Source: Pelagibacterium halotolerans B2 (GTDB lineage Bacteria > Pseudomonadota > Alphaproteobacteria > Rhizobiales > Devosiaceae). Taken from it: a DNA stretch of 64,000 bases. Below, in pieces: positions 55,946-64,000 of this stretch (the stretch's first letter is position 1; every line of letters starts with the position of its first letter). Made by a program: the position numbers and the translations under genes. The notes below the pieces were generated by a model. The model was not told where the DNA came from. It saw only the letters and a list, made by a program, of their open reading frames with translations, and ran no database searches. The stretch spans positions 1,922,001 to 1,986,000 of the forward strand of contig NC_016078.1 of NCBI RefSeq assembly GCF_000230555.1, given 5' to 3'.

Positions 55946-57036
55946 GATTGTCCTTTGGCGGTTTGCTCGACGAGATCGGCCAGCCGTTCGACGGCATCGG
56001 GCATGCCCACCGACAGCGCGGCGGAAGCTGCCGCCCGAAGGCGATCCGGAGCGAGGAAGAGATCGTTGAGTTGGGTGGCAAGAGATTGCGGTGAAAGCGT
56101 GGCCTGATCGAAAACCCAGGCACCCCCGGCCTCTTCCATCACCAGCGCATTGGCCTTCTGGTCCTGGTCGAGCGATCCGGGCAGCGGGATCAGTATCGAC
56201 GGGCGCCCCAGCGCGCCCAGTTCGGCAATCGTCGAGGCCCCGGCCCGCCCGATCACCAGATGGCTCGAAACGATGCGTTCGGGCAGGTCTGTGAAAAACC
56301 CCGCCAGTTCCACATTCACCCGCGCCGCACGATAGGCTTCCGCCACCCGGTCGAGATCTTCCTCGCGGCATTGCTGGGTGACGACCAGACGCCGCCGCAG
56401 ATCTTCGTCCAGTTCGGCAATCGCCGCCGGCACGATGTCGGAAAACGCCCGTGCGCCCTGGCTGCCCCCGAACACCAGAAGATTGATCGGCCCGTCCTCG
56501 GCCAGCGCCGGATAGCTCATCCCGGCAATCGCCCGAACGCGGTCGCGCACCGGATTGCCCACCAGCACTTTTTGAAGCGAAAATTTGTCCGCATGCGCTG
56601 TCTGCGCAAAGCTCATGGCCAGCACTTTTGCAAACCGCGCCAGCGCCCGGTTGGCGCGCCCCATCACTGCGTTCTGCTCATGGAGAATGCCCGGAATGCG
56701 CAGCACCGACGCCGCCAGGAACGGCGGAAAGCACGGATAGCCCCCGAACCCGACCACAGCCGCCGGCTTGATCTCGCGCAGTACGCCTATGGCCGTTGCT
56801 GTCCCCCCCAAAATCGTGAACCCGGCCCTGACGAACTTGACCGGATTGCGGATCGAGGGCGTGGCCGCTTGCACCACATGGATGCCGCTTGCCGGAAACT
56901 CGGCCCCGTAATGGCTGACCCGCTCGTCGGTCACCAGATGAATGTCGTGCCCACGCCGGCGCAATTCCTGCGCCAGCGCCATGGCCGGAAAAAGATGTCC
57001 GCCCGTCCCCCCGGCCATCAATGCAAATGTACTCAT
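55942..57036 (-). CDS. murG: undecaprenyldiphospho-muramoylpentapeptide beta-N-acetylglucosaminyltransferase
   Basis: A 364-residue GT28 glycosyltransferase that converts lipid I to lipid II on the inner face of the membrane. It has the N-terminal glycine loop [40 protein letters not shown], the second G loop [13 protein letters not shown], and the donor-sugar region [24 protein letters not shown]. The ATG at 57036 is the family start; the longer frame upstream is translated from a dispersed repeat that separates it from ftsW. Confidence 0.95.
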   Translation of the reverse strand: MSTFALMAGGTGGHLFPAMALAQELRRRGHDIHLVTDERVSHYGAEFPASGIHVVQAATPSIRNPVKFVRAGFTILGGTATAIGVLREIKPAAVVGFGGYPCFPPFLAASVLRIPGILHEQNAVMGRANRALARFAKVLAMSFAQTAHADKFSLQKVLVGNPVRDRVRAIAGMSYPALAEDGPINLLVFGGSQGARAFSDIVPAAIAELDEDLRRRLVVTQQCREEDLDRVAEAYRAARVNVELAGFFTDLPERIVSSHLVIGRAGASTIAELGALGRPSILIPLPGSLDQDQKANALVMEEAGGAWVFDQATLSPQSLATQLNDLFLAPDRLRAAASAALSVGMPDAVERLADLVEQTAKGQS

Positions 57037-57060
57037 ATCAACCTGTTGTTCGGTGCGCTG

Positions 57061-57162
57061 GAGCGCGTCCAGCAAAAGTGAAAACGGTTTTGCGGCTCGG
57101 ACGCGCAACAAGACAAAGACCTGGATCAAGTCCGCGATTCAAGGAAAAGCGGACTTGATCCA
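57061..57162. repeat. dispersed palindromic repeat, copy 3, between ftsW and murG
   Basis: The left module is a diverged copy of the 5791/29359 element: GCGCGTCC, AGCAAAAGTG, GGTTTTGCGG, then GGACGCGC with GACAAAGAC. The right module is a perfect 14-base inverted repeat, TGGATCAAGTCCGC at 57122-57135 and its complement at 57149-57162, in place of the second hairpin of copy 2. It fills the 139-base gap between ftsW and murG, which are usually adjacent. Confidence 0.82.
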
Positions 57163-57175
57163 AGGCGCGACCGGT

Positions 57176-58363
57176 TCAGCGTTTGCCCGACACGGCCGAA
57201 TGATCGAGCGCGCTGCGGATCGGCAGGCCGGTGGCAAAGGTTTCTTCGGGCTTGCGCCGCGTCAGCGCCAGCAATAGCCCCATCGACAGTCCGATCGCAA
57301 TCATTGACGTGCCGCCATACGAAACGAAGGGCAGCGTCATGCCCTTGGGCGGGATGAGGTTGAGATTGACCGTCAGGTTGAATGCCGATTGCACGCCGAA
57401 TTGGATCGCCAGTGCGCTCGCTGCCAGCCGGTTGAACAGGTTCTGCTGCCGCATCGCCAGATTGAGCGCCCGGATGACGATGAAGGCGATCAGTCCCACC
57501 AGCATCAGGCAGAACAGAATGCCGAACTCGCTGGCCCCGGCCGCAAACACAAAGTCCGCATGGGCGTCCGGCAGATAGCGCCTCGCGATTCCCTCGCCCG
57601 GCCCCATGCCGAACCATCCGCCCTCGAGCAGTGATTCAAGCGCCCGTTCAGCCTGGTAATTGTCGCCCGTCTCGGGGTTTATGAAGGCATCGATACGCCG
57701 CGCCACGTGCGGAAACACCGTGTAGGCAAGGACCAGCAAGCCGATCGCCGCCAGCCCCAGCACCCCGATCACCAGCCAGGAAATACCCGACAGGAACAGC
57801 AACCCGCCATAGACCACAGCAACGAGGATGGTCTGCCCCACGTCCGGCTGGAGCAACAGTAGCCCCACCACCAGCCCTGTCGCCGCCAGCGCGAGGACAT
57901 GGCCGGGCACATCCTTGCGCTTCATCTGCTCGGATATCAGCCATGCCGACATCACCGCGAGCGCCGGTTTGACGAATTCGATGGGCTGGAGCGATTGGCC
58001 CATAAATGAGATCCAGCGCCGCGCGCCCTTCACTTCAACACCGTAGCGCAACGTCAGCGCCAAAAGCACCACGCCCCCCACCAGCGTGACCAGCCCGATG
58101 ACCCGCGCCCAGCGCGCATTGACCAGGGAAGCCAGAAACACAGCGCCCAGGGCCGGGATGCAGAACAGCACGTGCCGCTGTGTAAAATGCCACGGCCCCA
58201 GCCCGATCCGCTCGGCCACCGGCGGGCTCGCCGCAAAGCTCAAAAGCACCCCGAACCCCATCAGCGCAATCAGCGCAAACAGCAGTTCCCGGTCCACCGT
58301 CCACCACCATTCGGCGATCGGCGTCTTTCGCTCACGGGAAAACCAGGCGGAAATGGCAGTCAC
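57176..58363 (-). CDS. ftsW: lipid II polymerase / cell division protein FtsW
   Basis: A 395-residue SEDS-family glycosyltransferase with ten transmembrane helices that polymerises septal glycan with FtsI. Family motifs are GARRWISFMGQSLQPIEFVKPA, VGQTILVAVVYGGLLFLSGI, YQAERALESLLEGGWFGMGPGEGIARRYLPDAHADFVFA and the C-terminal PPKGMTLPFVSYGGTSMIAIGLSMG. The GTG start at 58363 has a GGAG site six bases upstream and gives the usual cytoplasmic N-terminus; the frame is open further up. murD, which normally precedes it, is absent. Confidence 0.93.
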   Translation of the reverse strand: MTAISAWFSRERKTPIAEWWWTVDRELLFALIALMGFGVLLSFAASPPVAERIGLGPWHFTQRHVLFCIPALGAVFLASLVNARWARVIGLVTLVGGVVLLALTLRYGVEVKGARRWISFMGQSLQPIEFVKPALAVMSAWLISEQMKRKDVPGHVLALAATGLVVGLLLLQPDVGQTILVAVVYGGLLFLSGISWLVIGVLGLAAIGLLVLAYTVFPHVARRIDAFINPETGDNYQAERALESLLEGGWFGMGPGEGIARRYLPDAHADFVFAAGASEFGILFCLMLVGLIAFIVIRALNLAMRQQNLFNRLAASALAIQFGVQSAFNLTVNLNLIPPKGMTLPFVSYGGTSMIAIGLSMGLLLALTRRKPEETFATGLPIRSALDHSAVSGKR

Positions 58364-58570
58364 GGGATACTCCGGTACGCATGGGCACAAAATTGCAGAA
58401 TGCGAAATTACCACCCCAGTGGTTACCATTTCGCAACCATGATGCTCACGTCGCAAAACTTATCATCTGCGTTTCTTTCTCCCTCCCTCCTGCCCGGCCC
58501 CGGCGTTCGTCGGGATAAACTCCAGGCAGGGTCTAAGTGCTTTTCCCCCGCTCCTCACCTCTCCCCCTCG

Positions 58571-58596
58571 CTTCCCCGGCGAACGCCGGGCCCATG
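58571..58596. repeat. short palindromic repeat (GCCGGG type), copy 2
   Basis: CCCGGC (58575-58580) and GCCGGG (58585-58590) pair around a GAAC loop, with CGCTTC before and CCATG after, as in the copy at 32517. Confidence 0.7.
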
Positions 58597-58710
58597 TACC
58601 TCTCTTCACGCTCCGGAGCATAGGCAAGGCTGCTGCGTCCCGGATCGGGTCGGGGACAGCGATGGGTGTTGAGCCGCGCTCCCGGCTCCATCACCACCCC
58701 TCACCCCCTT

Positions 58711-58851
58711 CGTCGTCCTCGGGCTTGACCCGGGGACCCGCTGCATCGGGCAGCCGGTGAAGAGGCTGAGGAGCCGTGACGCGAGGGGGCGCCGCTTCTG
58801 CGCTGCATAACAGCGGCGTTGCAGATCCCCGGGTCAAGCCCGAGGATGACG
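58711..58851. repeat. inverted pair of palindromic elements flanking 89 bases
   Basis: A 21-base core, TCCTCGGGCTTGACCCGGGG plus A at 58716-58736, recurs as an exact reverse complement at 58826-58846. Each core also carries its own internal CGGGnnnnnnCCCG-like symmetry. Such head-to-head doublets resemble REP-type doublets that are mobilised by a transposase encoded elsewhere. A third, slightly changed single core lies at 59133-59153. Confidence 0.75.
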
Positions 58852-59132
58852 ATGGGGAGGATGAGATGCCGGAGAGCAAGCCTCTGCCCGCCCCAGCCGT
58901 AAAAACTTATCCCCGCCCCCTCACCCCCGTGCCATTGTTTGCGCACGGTGTCGCCAGGGACGAGGATGCATACGAGCTTCCGGCGGGACCGATCCGGGTT
59001 CCATGCGGGTCGCCGCAGGGAAGGTCCAAAGCGGACGGATGGCCGGGCGAGGAGTGGTATCCACGTCGTACCGGGGAAACCCGGAGGGGCACCGGTGATT
59101 TGGGGAACCGGGAGGTTGGCAGGAAAAGCATG

Positions 59133-59153
59133 TCCTCGGACTTGATCCGGGGA
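59133..59153. repeat. third copy of the 21-base palindromic core
   Basis: It differs from the 58716 core at two positions (GGACTTGATCC in place of GGGCTTGACCC). It is in the same orientation as the 58716 copy. Confidence 0.7.
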
Positions 59154-59239
59154 TGGCCCTTCCGGTTCGACCAACCGACCCAAAAAAGCCAACAAACCCC
59201 AGCCCGAGACGCTGCCATAAGCCAAAAACCCCGGGTGCG

Positions 59240-59295
59240 TGGGGCGATGACCGCTTCATATATAAACTAAACCATGCGGAGCGCTCATCGCCCCA
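59240..59295. repeat. inverted repeat upstream of ftsW, near the mraY end
   Basis: TGGGGCGATGA at 59240-59250 pairs with TCATCGCCCCA at 59285-59295 around a 34-base, AT-rich loop. It lies about 100 bases past the mraY stop. It lacks a T tract, so it is listed as a repeat and not as a terminator. Confidence 0.55.
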
Positions 59296-59391
59296 TGCCG
59301 TCTGACCAGTTCATAGTCCGAGGTCATTGGCCGTCGGAGGTTTTGTCATGCCTGAAAAGAAAGGCTCACGCTCGGGGATGACGAGAAAACG

Positions 59392-60477
59392 TCAGCGCAG
59401 TTTGAGCGAACTCAGCCCGATCAGCGCCAGCACCATCGCAATGATCCAGAACCGGATCACGATCTGGCTCTCGGTCCAGCCCAGATGCTCGAAATGATGG
59501 TGAATGGGCGCCATCCTGAATACCCGCTTGCCCGTCAGCCGGAACGACACGACCTGAACGATCACCGACACGGCTTCGAGCACGAACAGCCCGCCCACGA
59601 TGGCCATGACGATCTCATGTTTGGTGACCACGGCAATCGTCCCCAGCGCCCCACCCAGAGACAGCGAACCGGTATCGCCCATGATGATCTGTGCCGGCGG
59701 AGCGTTGAACCACAGGAACCCCAACCCCGCCCCGATCAGCGCTCCGCAGATGATCGAAAGCTCGCCCGTGCCTGGCACGAAGTTCAAAAACAGATAGTCC
59801 GAATAAACCTGGTTCCCGACAAGATAGGCGATCAGCCCGAACGCCGACGCCGCGATCATCACCGGCACGATGGCCAGGCCGTCCAGCCCGTCGGTCAGAT
59901 TCACGGCATTACCCGCACCCACGATAACGAAGCCGGCAAAGACGAAATAGAACAGACCCAGATTGATCGCCAGATCCTTCACGAACGGCAAAAGCAGAGC
60001 GTTTTCATACCCGTCGGGTGCCTGACTGGCGATCAGGATGCAGGCTACAAGCGCAATGGCGGACTCGATCAACAGCCTTTGCTTGCCCCCGAACCCCTTG
60101 TGGTTCTGGTGTTTGACCTTGAGATAATCGTCATAAAAACCCACGAGACCGAACCCGGCGGTAACCACAAGCACGGCCCAGACATTGACGTTGGACAAAT
60201 CCGCCCACAGCAGGATCGAAACCAGTGCCCCCGAAAGGATCATCAGCCCACCCATCGTGGGCTTGCCCTTCTTGGTCAACAAGTGACTCTGCGGCCCATC
60301 CTCGCGGATCGGCTGCCCTTTGCCCTGACGGATGCGCAGCGAATTGACCATGCCCGGTCCGAACAGGAACACGAAGAACAGCGCCGTGATAATGGCGCCA
60401 CCCGTCCTGAACGAGAGGTAGCGGAACACGTTGAAGACCGGAAAGGCGTCAGCAAACTGCTGCAGGAAATAGAGCAT
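59392..60477 (-). CDS. mraY: phospho-N-acetylmuramoyl-pentapeptide-transferase
   Basis: A 361-residue inner-membrane enzyme with ten helices that makes lipid I from UDP-MurNAc-pentapeptide and undecaprenyl phosphate. Catalytic motifs are seen as [21 protein letters not shown] (the Asp pair), [11 protein letters not shown], and [14 protein letters not shown]. The C-terminal [25 protein letters not shown] is also typical. It starts 18 bases after murF. The expected following gene, murD, is absent. Confidence 0.96.
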   Translation of the reverse strand: MLYFLQQFADAFPVFNVFRYLSFRTGGAIITALFFVFLFGPGMVNSLRIRQGKGQPIREDGPQSHLLTKKGKPTMGGLMILSGALVSILLWADLSNVNVWAVLVVTAGFGLVGFYDDYLKVKHQNHKGFGGKQRLLIESAIALVACILIASQAPDGYENALLLPFVKDLAINLGLFYFVFAGFVIVGAGNAVNLTDGLDGLAIVPVMIAASAFGLIAYLVGNQVYSDYLFLNFVPGTGELSIICGALIGAGLGFLWFNAPPAQIIMGDTGSLSLGGALGTIAVVTKHEIVMAIVGGLFVLEAVSVIVQVVSFRLTGKRVFRMAPIHHHFEHLGWTESQIVIRFWIIAMVLALIGLSSLKLR

Positions 60478-60495
60478 GGGATACCGTCTGTGCCT

Positions 60496-61893
60496 TTATT
60501 CTTTTTCGCCGAACCGGTCTCGTATCCGGGCCACCAAAGCGCCCAGCCTCATTCCGTTCGATCCCTTGAGCATAACTGAGTCGCCCGGCGCAAGCGTTTC
60601 CAAAACAGCTTCGGCAATCTCGTCCACAGCCTGTGCCCGCCCCGCAACAAGCCCGTCTGGCAGAACTTCACCCAGCCCCGCCATATGCTCGCCCACCACA
60701 AACACAAGATCAGGCTTCGCCGCCCTCACAGCATCGGCCAGTCCCGCGTGATAATCGGCCGACGCTGTGCCCAATTCGCGCATATCCCCGAGCACCAGTA
60801 TCCGCCGCCCCGGCGTCGTCATTTGCGCGAACACCTCGAGCGCTGCGCGCATCGATGTCGGATTGGCATTGTAGCTCTCATCGATCAGCCGGATCGGATT
60901 GCTCCGCTCGCCAAGCAAAATCGCCGCCCCGCGCCCCTCCGGCGCCCCATGGGAAGCAAGAGCCGCAAGCGACTTCTGCACATCGCCGCCAACCGCCCGT
61001 GCGGCCAGCAGCGCCGCCACTCCATTGGCCATCATGTGCCGCCCGACGGTGGCAATCGAAAGATCGAGCGAGAGCCCATCGCCCTCGACGTGACCTTCCG
61101 CTCCGCTTCGTGTGGCACGATAGTCCGAAATCCTCACATCGGCGTCGGCAAATCCATAGGTCAGCGTTGCCAGCCTCGCAGCCTCCGCCGCGCCGACCAG
61201 CCGCTCCACATGCCCATGATCGCGCCCGATGATCGCCAGGCCTCCCGGCCCAACGCCGGAGAAGATCTCCGCCTTGGCATCGGCAATCGCCGCCTCTGAG
61301 GGAAAAAATTCCAGGTGTGCGGGCGCAACTGTCGTCACCATCGCCACATGCGGACGAACCAGTTTCGAAAGCGGTGTGATCTCACCTGCCGCGCTCATAC
61401 CGATCTCGAACACCCCGAACTCGGTATCCGCCGGCATCCGCGCCAGCATAAGCGGCACACCCCAGTGATTGTTGAAGCTTTTGATCGAGGCATGGGTCCT
61501 CCCATTGGCCTCCAGCGCCACTCGAAGCGCTTCCTTTGTCGAAGTTTTCCCCACGCTTCCCGTGACCGCTATGATGCGGGCCTTTGATCGGGAACGGGAA
61601 AATGCCGCCAGTCCATAAAGTCCATCCAACGCGTCCTCGACAATGATGAGCGGCAACCCCGACAAGGCGTCGGCCCTGTCCCGGCTCACCAGCGCTGCAA
61701 CCGCCCCCGCTTCGACGGCTTTGGAAACGAAATCATGTCCGTCGAAATTCTCGCCCTTGATGGCGACAAACAACGCGCCGGGGGCAATCTCACGGGAATC
61801 GATGGAGATGGCAGAAACGGTATCGGCAGCCACATCGCGGGCCACACCGCCGCTCGCCGCTGCAATCTCGTCGATCCTGTAGAGAGCGGCCAC
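60496..61893 (-). CDS. murF: UDP-N-acetylmuramoyl-tripeptide--D-alanyl-D-alanine ligase
   Basis: A 465-residue Mur ligase that adds the D-Ala-D-Ala made by Ddl. The N-terminal ISIDSREIAPGALFVAIKGENFDGHDF is of MurF type, the ATP loop is VTGSVGKTSTKEALR, and the later signatures SFNNHWGVPLMLA, RLIDESYNANPTSMRAAL and VLGDMRELG are present. The GTG at 61893, with GAGG five bases upstream and seven bases after the murE stop, was chosen over the long open frame that extends into murE. Confidence 0.94.
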   Translation of the reverse strand: MAALYRIDEIAAASGGVARDVAADTVSAISIDSREIAPGALFVAIKGENFDGHDFVSKAVEAGAVAALVSRDRADALSGLPLIIVEDALDGLYGLAAFSRSRSKARIIAVTGSVGKTSTKEALRVALEANGRTHASIKSFNNHWGVPLMLARMPADTEFGVFEIGMSAAGEITPLSKLVRPHVAMVTTVAPAHLEFFPSEAAIADAKAEIFSGVGPGGLAIIGRDHGHVERLVGAAEAARLATLTYGFADADVRISDYRATRSGAEGHVEGDGLSLDLSIATVGRHMMANGVAALLAARAVGGDVQKSLAALASHGAPEGRGAAILLGERSNPIRLIDESYNANPTSMRAALEVFAQMTTPGRRILVLGDMRELGTASADYHAGLADAVRAAKPDLVFVVGEHMAGLGEVLPDGLVAGRAQAVDEIAEAVLETLAPGDSVMLKGSNGMRLGALVARIRDRFGEKE

Positions 61894-61900
61894 GAAATCC

Positions 61901-63343
61901 TCAGGCCCCAAAGGCCGCGCGCACGACCTCATGGTCGGAAAAATGGTGCTTGGTCTTGCCCACGATCTGATAGTCCTCATGCCCCTTGCCAGCAACGAGC
62001 AAAACGTCCTCTGCCCCCATTTCGGCAATTGCATGACCGATCGCTTCCGCCCGATCGGCAATTTCGGCTGCGCCCGGCGCCCCAGCCACGATCTGCGCGC
62101 GGATCGCTGCCGCATTCTCGGTGCGCGGATTGTCGTCGGTGACGATCACCCGATCGGCCAGCCTTTCGGCCACTTCACCCATTTGAGGACGCTTTCCGGG
62201 ATCGCGGTCCCCGCCGCACCCGAACACCACGATCAGTCGTCCCTTCGCAAAGGGGCGAAGCGCCGCAAGCGCATTTTCGAGAGCATCGGGCGTATGGGCA
62301 TAGTCCACGAACACGGCCGCCTCGCCGCGCTGGGCGACATTCTCCAATCGCCCCTTGGCCCCTTCGAGCGTCTCCAGCGCAGCAATGGCATCCCCATTGG
62401 CCACCCCCGTCGCCATGGCCAATCCCGCAGCGACCACGGCATTGTCCACCTGAAACCGCCCCACAAGCGGCAAAAGGAACTCCATGGGCTCGCCCACCAG
62501 CTTGCCCTTGACCCGCTGCCCGAACCCCTCGCTTTCGACACTTTCGATGTCGATATGCGCTCCGCCTTCCCCGACGGTGAACACCGTCGCGCCCTTGTCG
62601 AGCGCCGCGAACATGAAGGGCATTCCCTCCTCGTTCTCCGCATCGACGACGGCTGTCGCATCGCCATCGATCAACTCGCGGAACAGCCTCAGCTTGGCGT
62701 CGCGGTAGGCTTCGATGGTCTCGTGATAATCGAGATGATCGCGGCTGAGATTGGTAAAGGCAACGGCAGTAAATTTCACCCCGTCGAGCCGGCGCTGGTC
62801 GATGCCATGGCTGGAGGCCTCGAGTGCGACATGGTCAACGCCGTCCGCCTTGAGTTTTGCGAGGGTTTTGTGCAGCGACAGCGAGTCCGGTGTGGTCAAC
62901 TCGCCCGGAACGTGCTCGTCGCCCACCATCAACCCCAAAGTGCCCAGACTTGCGCCCCTTATGCCGGCATAGGCCCAGATCTGACGCAGAAAGGAGACAA
63001 CCGACGTCTTGCCGTTCGTGCCGGTCACCGCAGCGCAGATCGCCGGCTGCGGTCCGCAGAAATTTGCGGCCGCAATTGCATAGGCGGCCCGCACGTCCTC
63101 GACAATGACGACGGGAACGCCCGGATCGCCCTTCAATGCCTCGTCGGTGACGATTGCCACAGCGCCCCGGCCAACCGCATCCTGGGCATAGACATTTCCA
63201 TGCCCGCGCGTGCCTGGCAGCGCAAAGAACACGTCACCCTGCCCGATCAACCGGCTGTCGGCGTTGAGCCCGCCGATTTCGATGTCGGGCACGGCTGGCC
63301 CATCTTGGACCCGGCGCAGGATATCGGTAAGCTTATGCGGCAA
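61901..63343 (-). CDS. murE: UDP-N-acetylmuramoyl-tripeptide synthetase (meso-DAP adding)
   Basis: A 480-residue Mur ligase that adds the third residue of the stem peptide. The ATP loop is VTGTNGKTSVVSFLRQ, with TTPDS for UMAG binding and the carbamylated lysine region after ALEASSHGIDQRRLDG. The DNPR motif in VTDDNPRTENA selects meso-diaminopimelate over lysine, as expected for a Gram-negative cell. It follows ftsI after 30 bases. Confidence 0.95.
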   Translation of the reverse strand: MPHKLTDILRRVQDGPAVPDIEIGGLNADSRLIGQGDVFFALPGTRGHGNVYAQDAVGRGAVAIVTDEALKGDPGVPVVIVEDVRAAYAIAAANFCGPQPAICAAVTGTNGKTSVVSFLRQIWAYAGIRGASLGTLGLMVGDEHVPGELTTPDSLSLHKTLAKLKADGVDHVALEASSHGIDQRRLDGVKFTAVAFTNLSRDHLDYHETIEAYRDAKLRLFRELIDGDATAVVDAENEEGMPFMFAALDKGATVFTVGEGGAHIDIESVESEGFGQRVKGKLVGEPMEFLLPLVGRFQVDNAVVAAGLAMATGVANGDAIAALETLEGAKGRLENVAQRGEAAVFVDYAHTPDALENALAALRPFAKGRLIVVFGCGGDRDPGKRPQMGEVAERLADRVIVTDDNPRTENAAAIRAQIVAGAPGAAEIADRAEAIGHAIAEMGAEDVLLVAGKGHEDYQIVGKTKHHFSDHEVVRAAFGA

Positions 63344-63373
63344 TATAACGTCCCCCGTTGTCCGCCACTTGCA

Positions 63374-64000
63374 TCAGAACCCGGTAAATTCGGCCCCGTT
63401 ACGGAGCTGGACCGGAACCAGTTGCGCATCGATTTGCGGCCCCATAATGGGTTGGATGCCCAGCATCGGCGCTATGCGCTTGACGATCCGAGCCGACATC
63501 TGCCCCGCATTCCAACCCGCGGTACGGCCCGATTGCGCATTTTCTGCCTTGGGTTCATCTACAAAAATAATCAGGGCATATCTAGGATCATCGAGCGGAA
63601 AGGCAGAGGCAAAAAAGGCCGTGACCAGGCTGCTCGAATATCGTCCGTCCACGACCTTTTCCGCGGTGCCCGTCTTGCCGCCCCAGCGATAGCCCTCGGC
63701 AATTCTGTTGCCGGTGCTGCCCGAGCCGATCACCCCGTTCATCCGCATCAGATAGCGCATATAGTCGCTGGTCTGCTGGGAAATGACCTGCGTCGACCCC
63801 GCCAGCGCATCCTCCTGGGTACGCGGGAACAGCGTCGCATCCATCAGATGACCGCCATTCACCAGCGCCGCGGTTGCGGTCAGCATCTGCAGCGGCGTGA
63901 CGCTCAGCCCGTGCCCGAAGGATGCGGTGGCAGCCCCAACTTCCGAAAAGCTCGCCGGAATGCTCGATCTCGTGACTTCTGGAAGCTCGATATCGGGAGC
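63374..64000 (-). CDS. ftsI: peptidoglycan transpeptidase FtsI (PBP3), C-terminal part
   Basis: The last 208 residues are present and the gene continues past the window. The stretch ASFGHGLSVTPLQ, then GGKTGTAEKV (the KTG box of the penicillin-binding fold), FFASAFPLDDPRYALIIFVDEPK and AGWNAGQMSARIVKRIAPMLGI mark class B PBP3 of the division machinery. It cross-links septal peptidoglycan together with FtsW. The SxxK and SxN motifs lie outside the window. It heads the visible leftward dcw transcript. Confidence 0.93.
   Translation of the reverse strand, partial: APDIELPEVTRSSIPASFSEVGAATASFGHGLSVTPLQMLTATAALVNGGHLMDATLFPRTQEDALAGSTQVISQQTSDYMRYLMRMNGVIGSGSTGNRIAEGYRWGGKTGTAEKVVDGRYSSSLVTAFFASAFPLDDPRYALIIFVDEPKAENAQSGRTAGWNAGQMSARIVKRIAPMLGIQPIMGPQIDAQLVPVQLRNGAEFTGF

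Larger units (their letters stand above)
58364..59391. other. 1.0-kb gene-free region between mraY and ftsW, where murD is expected
   Basis: No reading frame here resembles MurD or any other family, in either strand. The region holds at least four palindromic elements (58571, 58711, 58824, 59133) and one long inverted repeat at 59240-59295, plus GC-rich spacer. A 164-codon open frame at 58776-59270 and a 174-codon frame on the other strand at 58701-59225 are translations of these repeats. murD is about 1.4 kb and could not fit intact. The left end must hold or follow the ftsW ribosome site and any promoter for ftsW. Confidence 0.85.

Noticed and set aside
57037..57129. A 31-codon N-terminal extension of murG
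   Set aside because: It is read from the dispersed repeat, and the family N-terminus starts at the ATG at 57036.
58701..59225. A 174-codon minus-strand frame in the same gap, considered as a murD remnant
   Set aside because: It has no Mur-ligase nucleotide loop or other MurD motif, and much of it reads the same repeat cores.
58776..59270. A 164-codon open frame in the mraY-ftsW gap
   Set aside because: Its start is the translation of a palindromic repeat (DPRVKPEDDDG-like) and no part resembles MurD or another family.

Overview
The window is high-GC DNA from an alphaproteobacterium, most likely of the order Hyphomicrobiales and perhaps Devosiaceae. The order is inferred from a two-piece, circularly permuted tmRNA gene, an SspB of the alphaproteobacterial type, a division and cell wall (dcw) cluster that continues into lpxC, bamD, recN and ligA, iron boxes of the RirA type, and intergenic palindromic repeats of a kind common in this order. 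The family is a guess from general resemblance. No prophage, insertion sequence, CRISPR array or tRNA gene was seen.

Left part (1-14.4 kb): NAD salvage genes (pncB start, pncA), a DJ-1 family protein, a YbaK-like deacylase, a CaCA antiporter, miaA facing divergent serB, small acetyltransferase and GFA genes, then hflKC with a DUF2065 gene, folA with a GNAT gene, and a coupled operon thyA - DUF4424 - MazG-like. A RelBE-type toxin-antitoxin pair lies upstream of thyA. The tmRNA gene sits immediately before sspB, so the tag and its ClpXP adaptor are neighbours.

Middle part (14.4-37.9 kb): mostly single genes. These include a large AsmA-like protein, a CLC chloride channel, a lower-GC TetR/DUF308 pair with matching palindromic operators, a secreted beta-propeller and phytase-like esterase, a UvrD/PcrA helicase, a MarR regulator divergent from an unrecognised protein over a perfect palindrome, a GGDEF protein, a HAD hydrolase, a divergent LysR/SDR pair, an AraC regulator, prmA, and an M24 aminopeptidase P.

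Right part (37.9-64 kb): the dcw cluster, read leftward: ftsI (C-terminal part) - murE - murF - mraY - ftsW - murG - murC - murB - ddl - ftsQ - ftsA, then ftsZ, lpxC, bamD, recN, ligA and a secreted EF-hand protein. The cluster departs from the usual layout at four places. murD is absent between mraY and ftsW, where a 1.0-kb stretch of palindromic repeats is found. Repeat elements lie between ftsW and murG and between murB and ddl. A 4.6-kb block separates ftsA from ftsZ; it holds a ferric-siderophore-type ABC transporter and a VOC protein. The transporter genes diverge over two sites of the form TGA-N9-TCA, the RirA iron-responsive operator pattern. ftsZ has its own upstream region with repeated TTAACG motifs resembling CtrA sites.

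I did not find a clearly new multi-gene system such as a defence island or biosynthetic cluster. The most unusual things are the missing murD, the iron-transport block inside the division cluster, and the dispersed repeat families that coincide with breaks in expected gene order.
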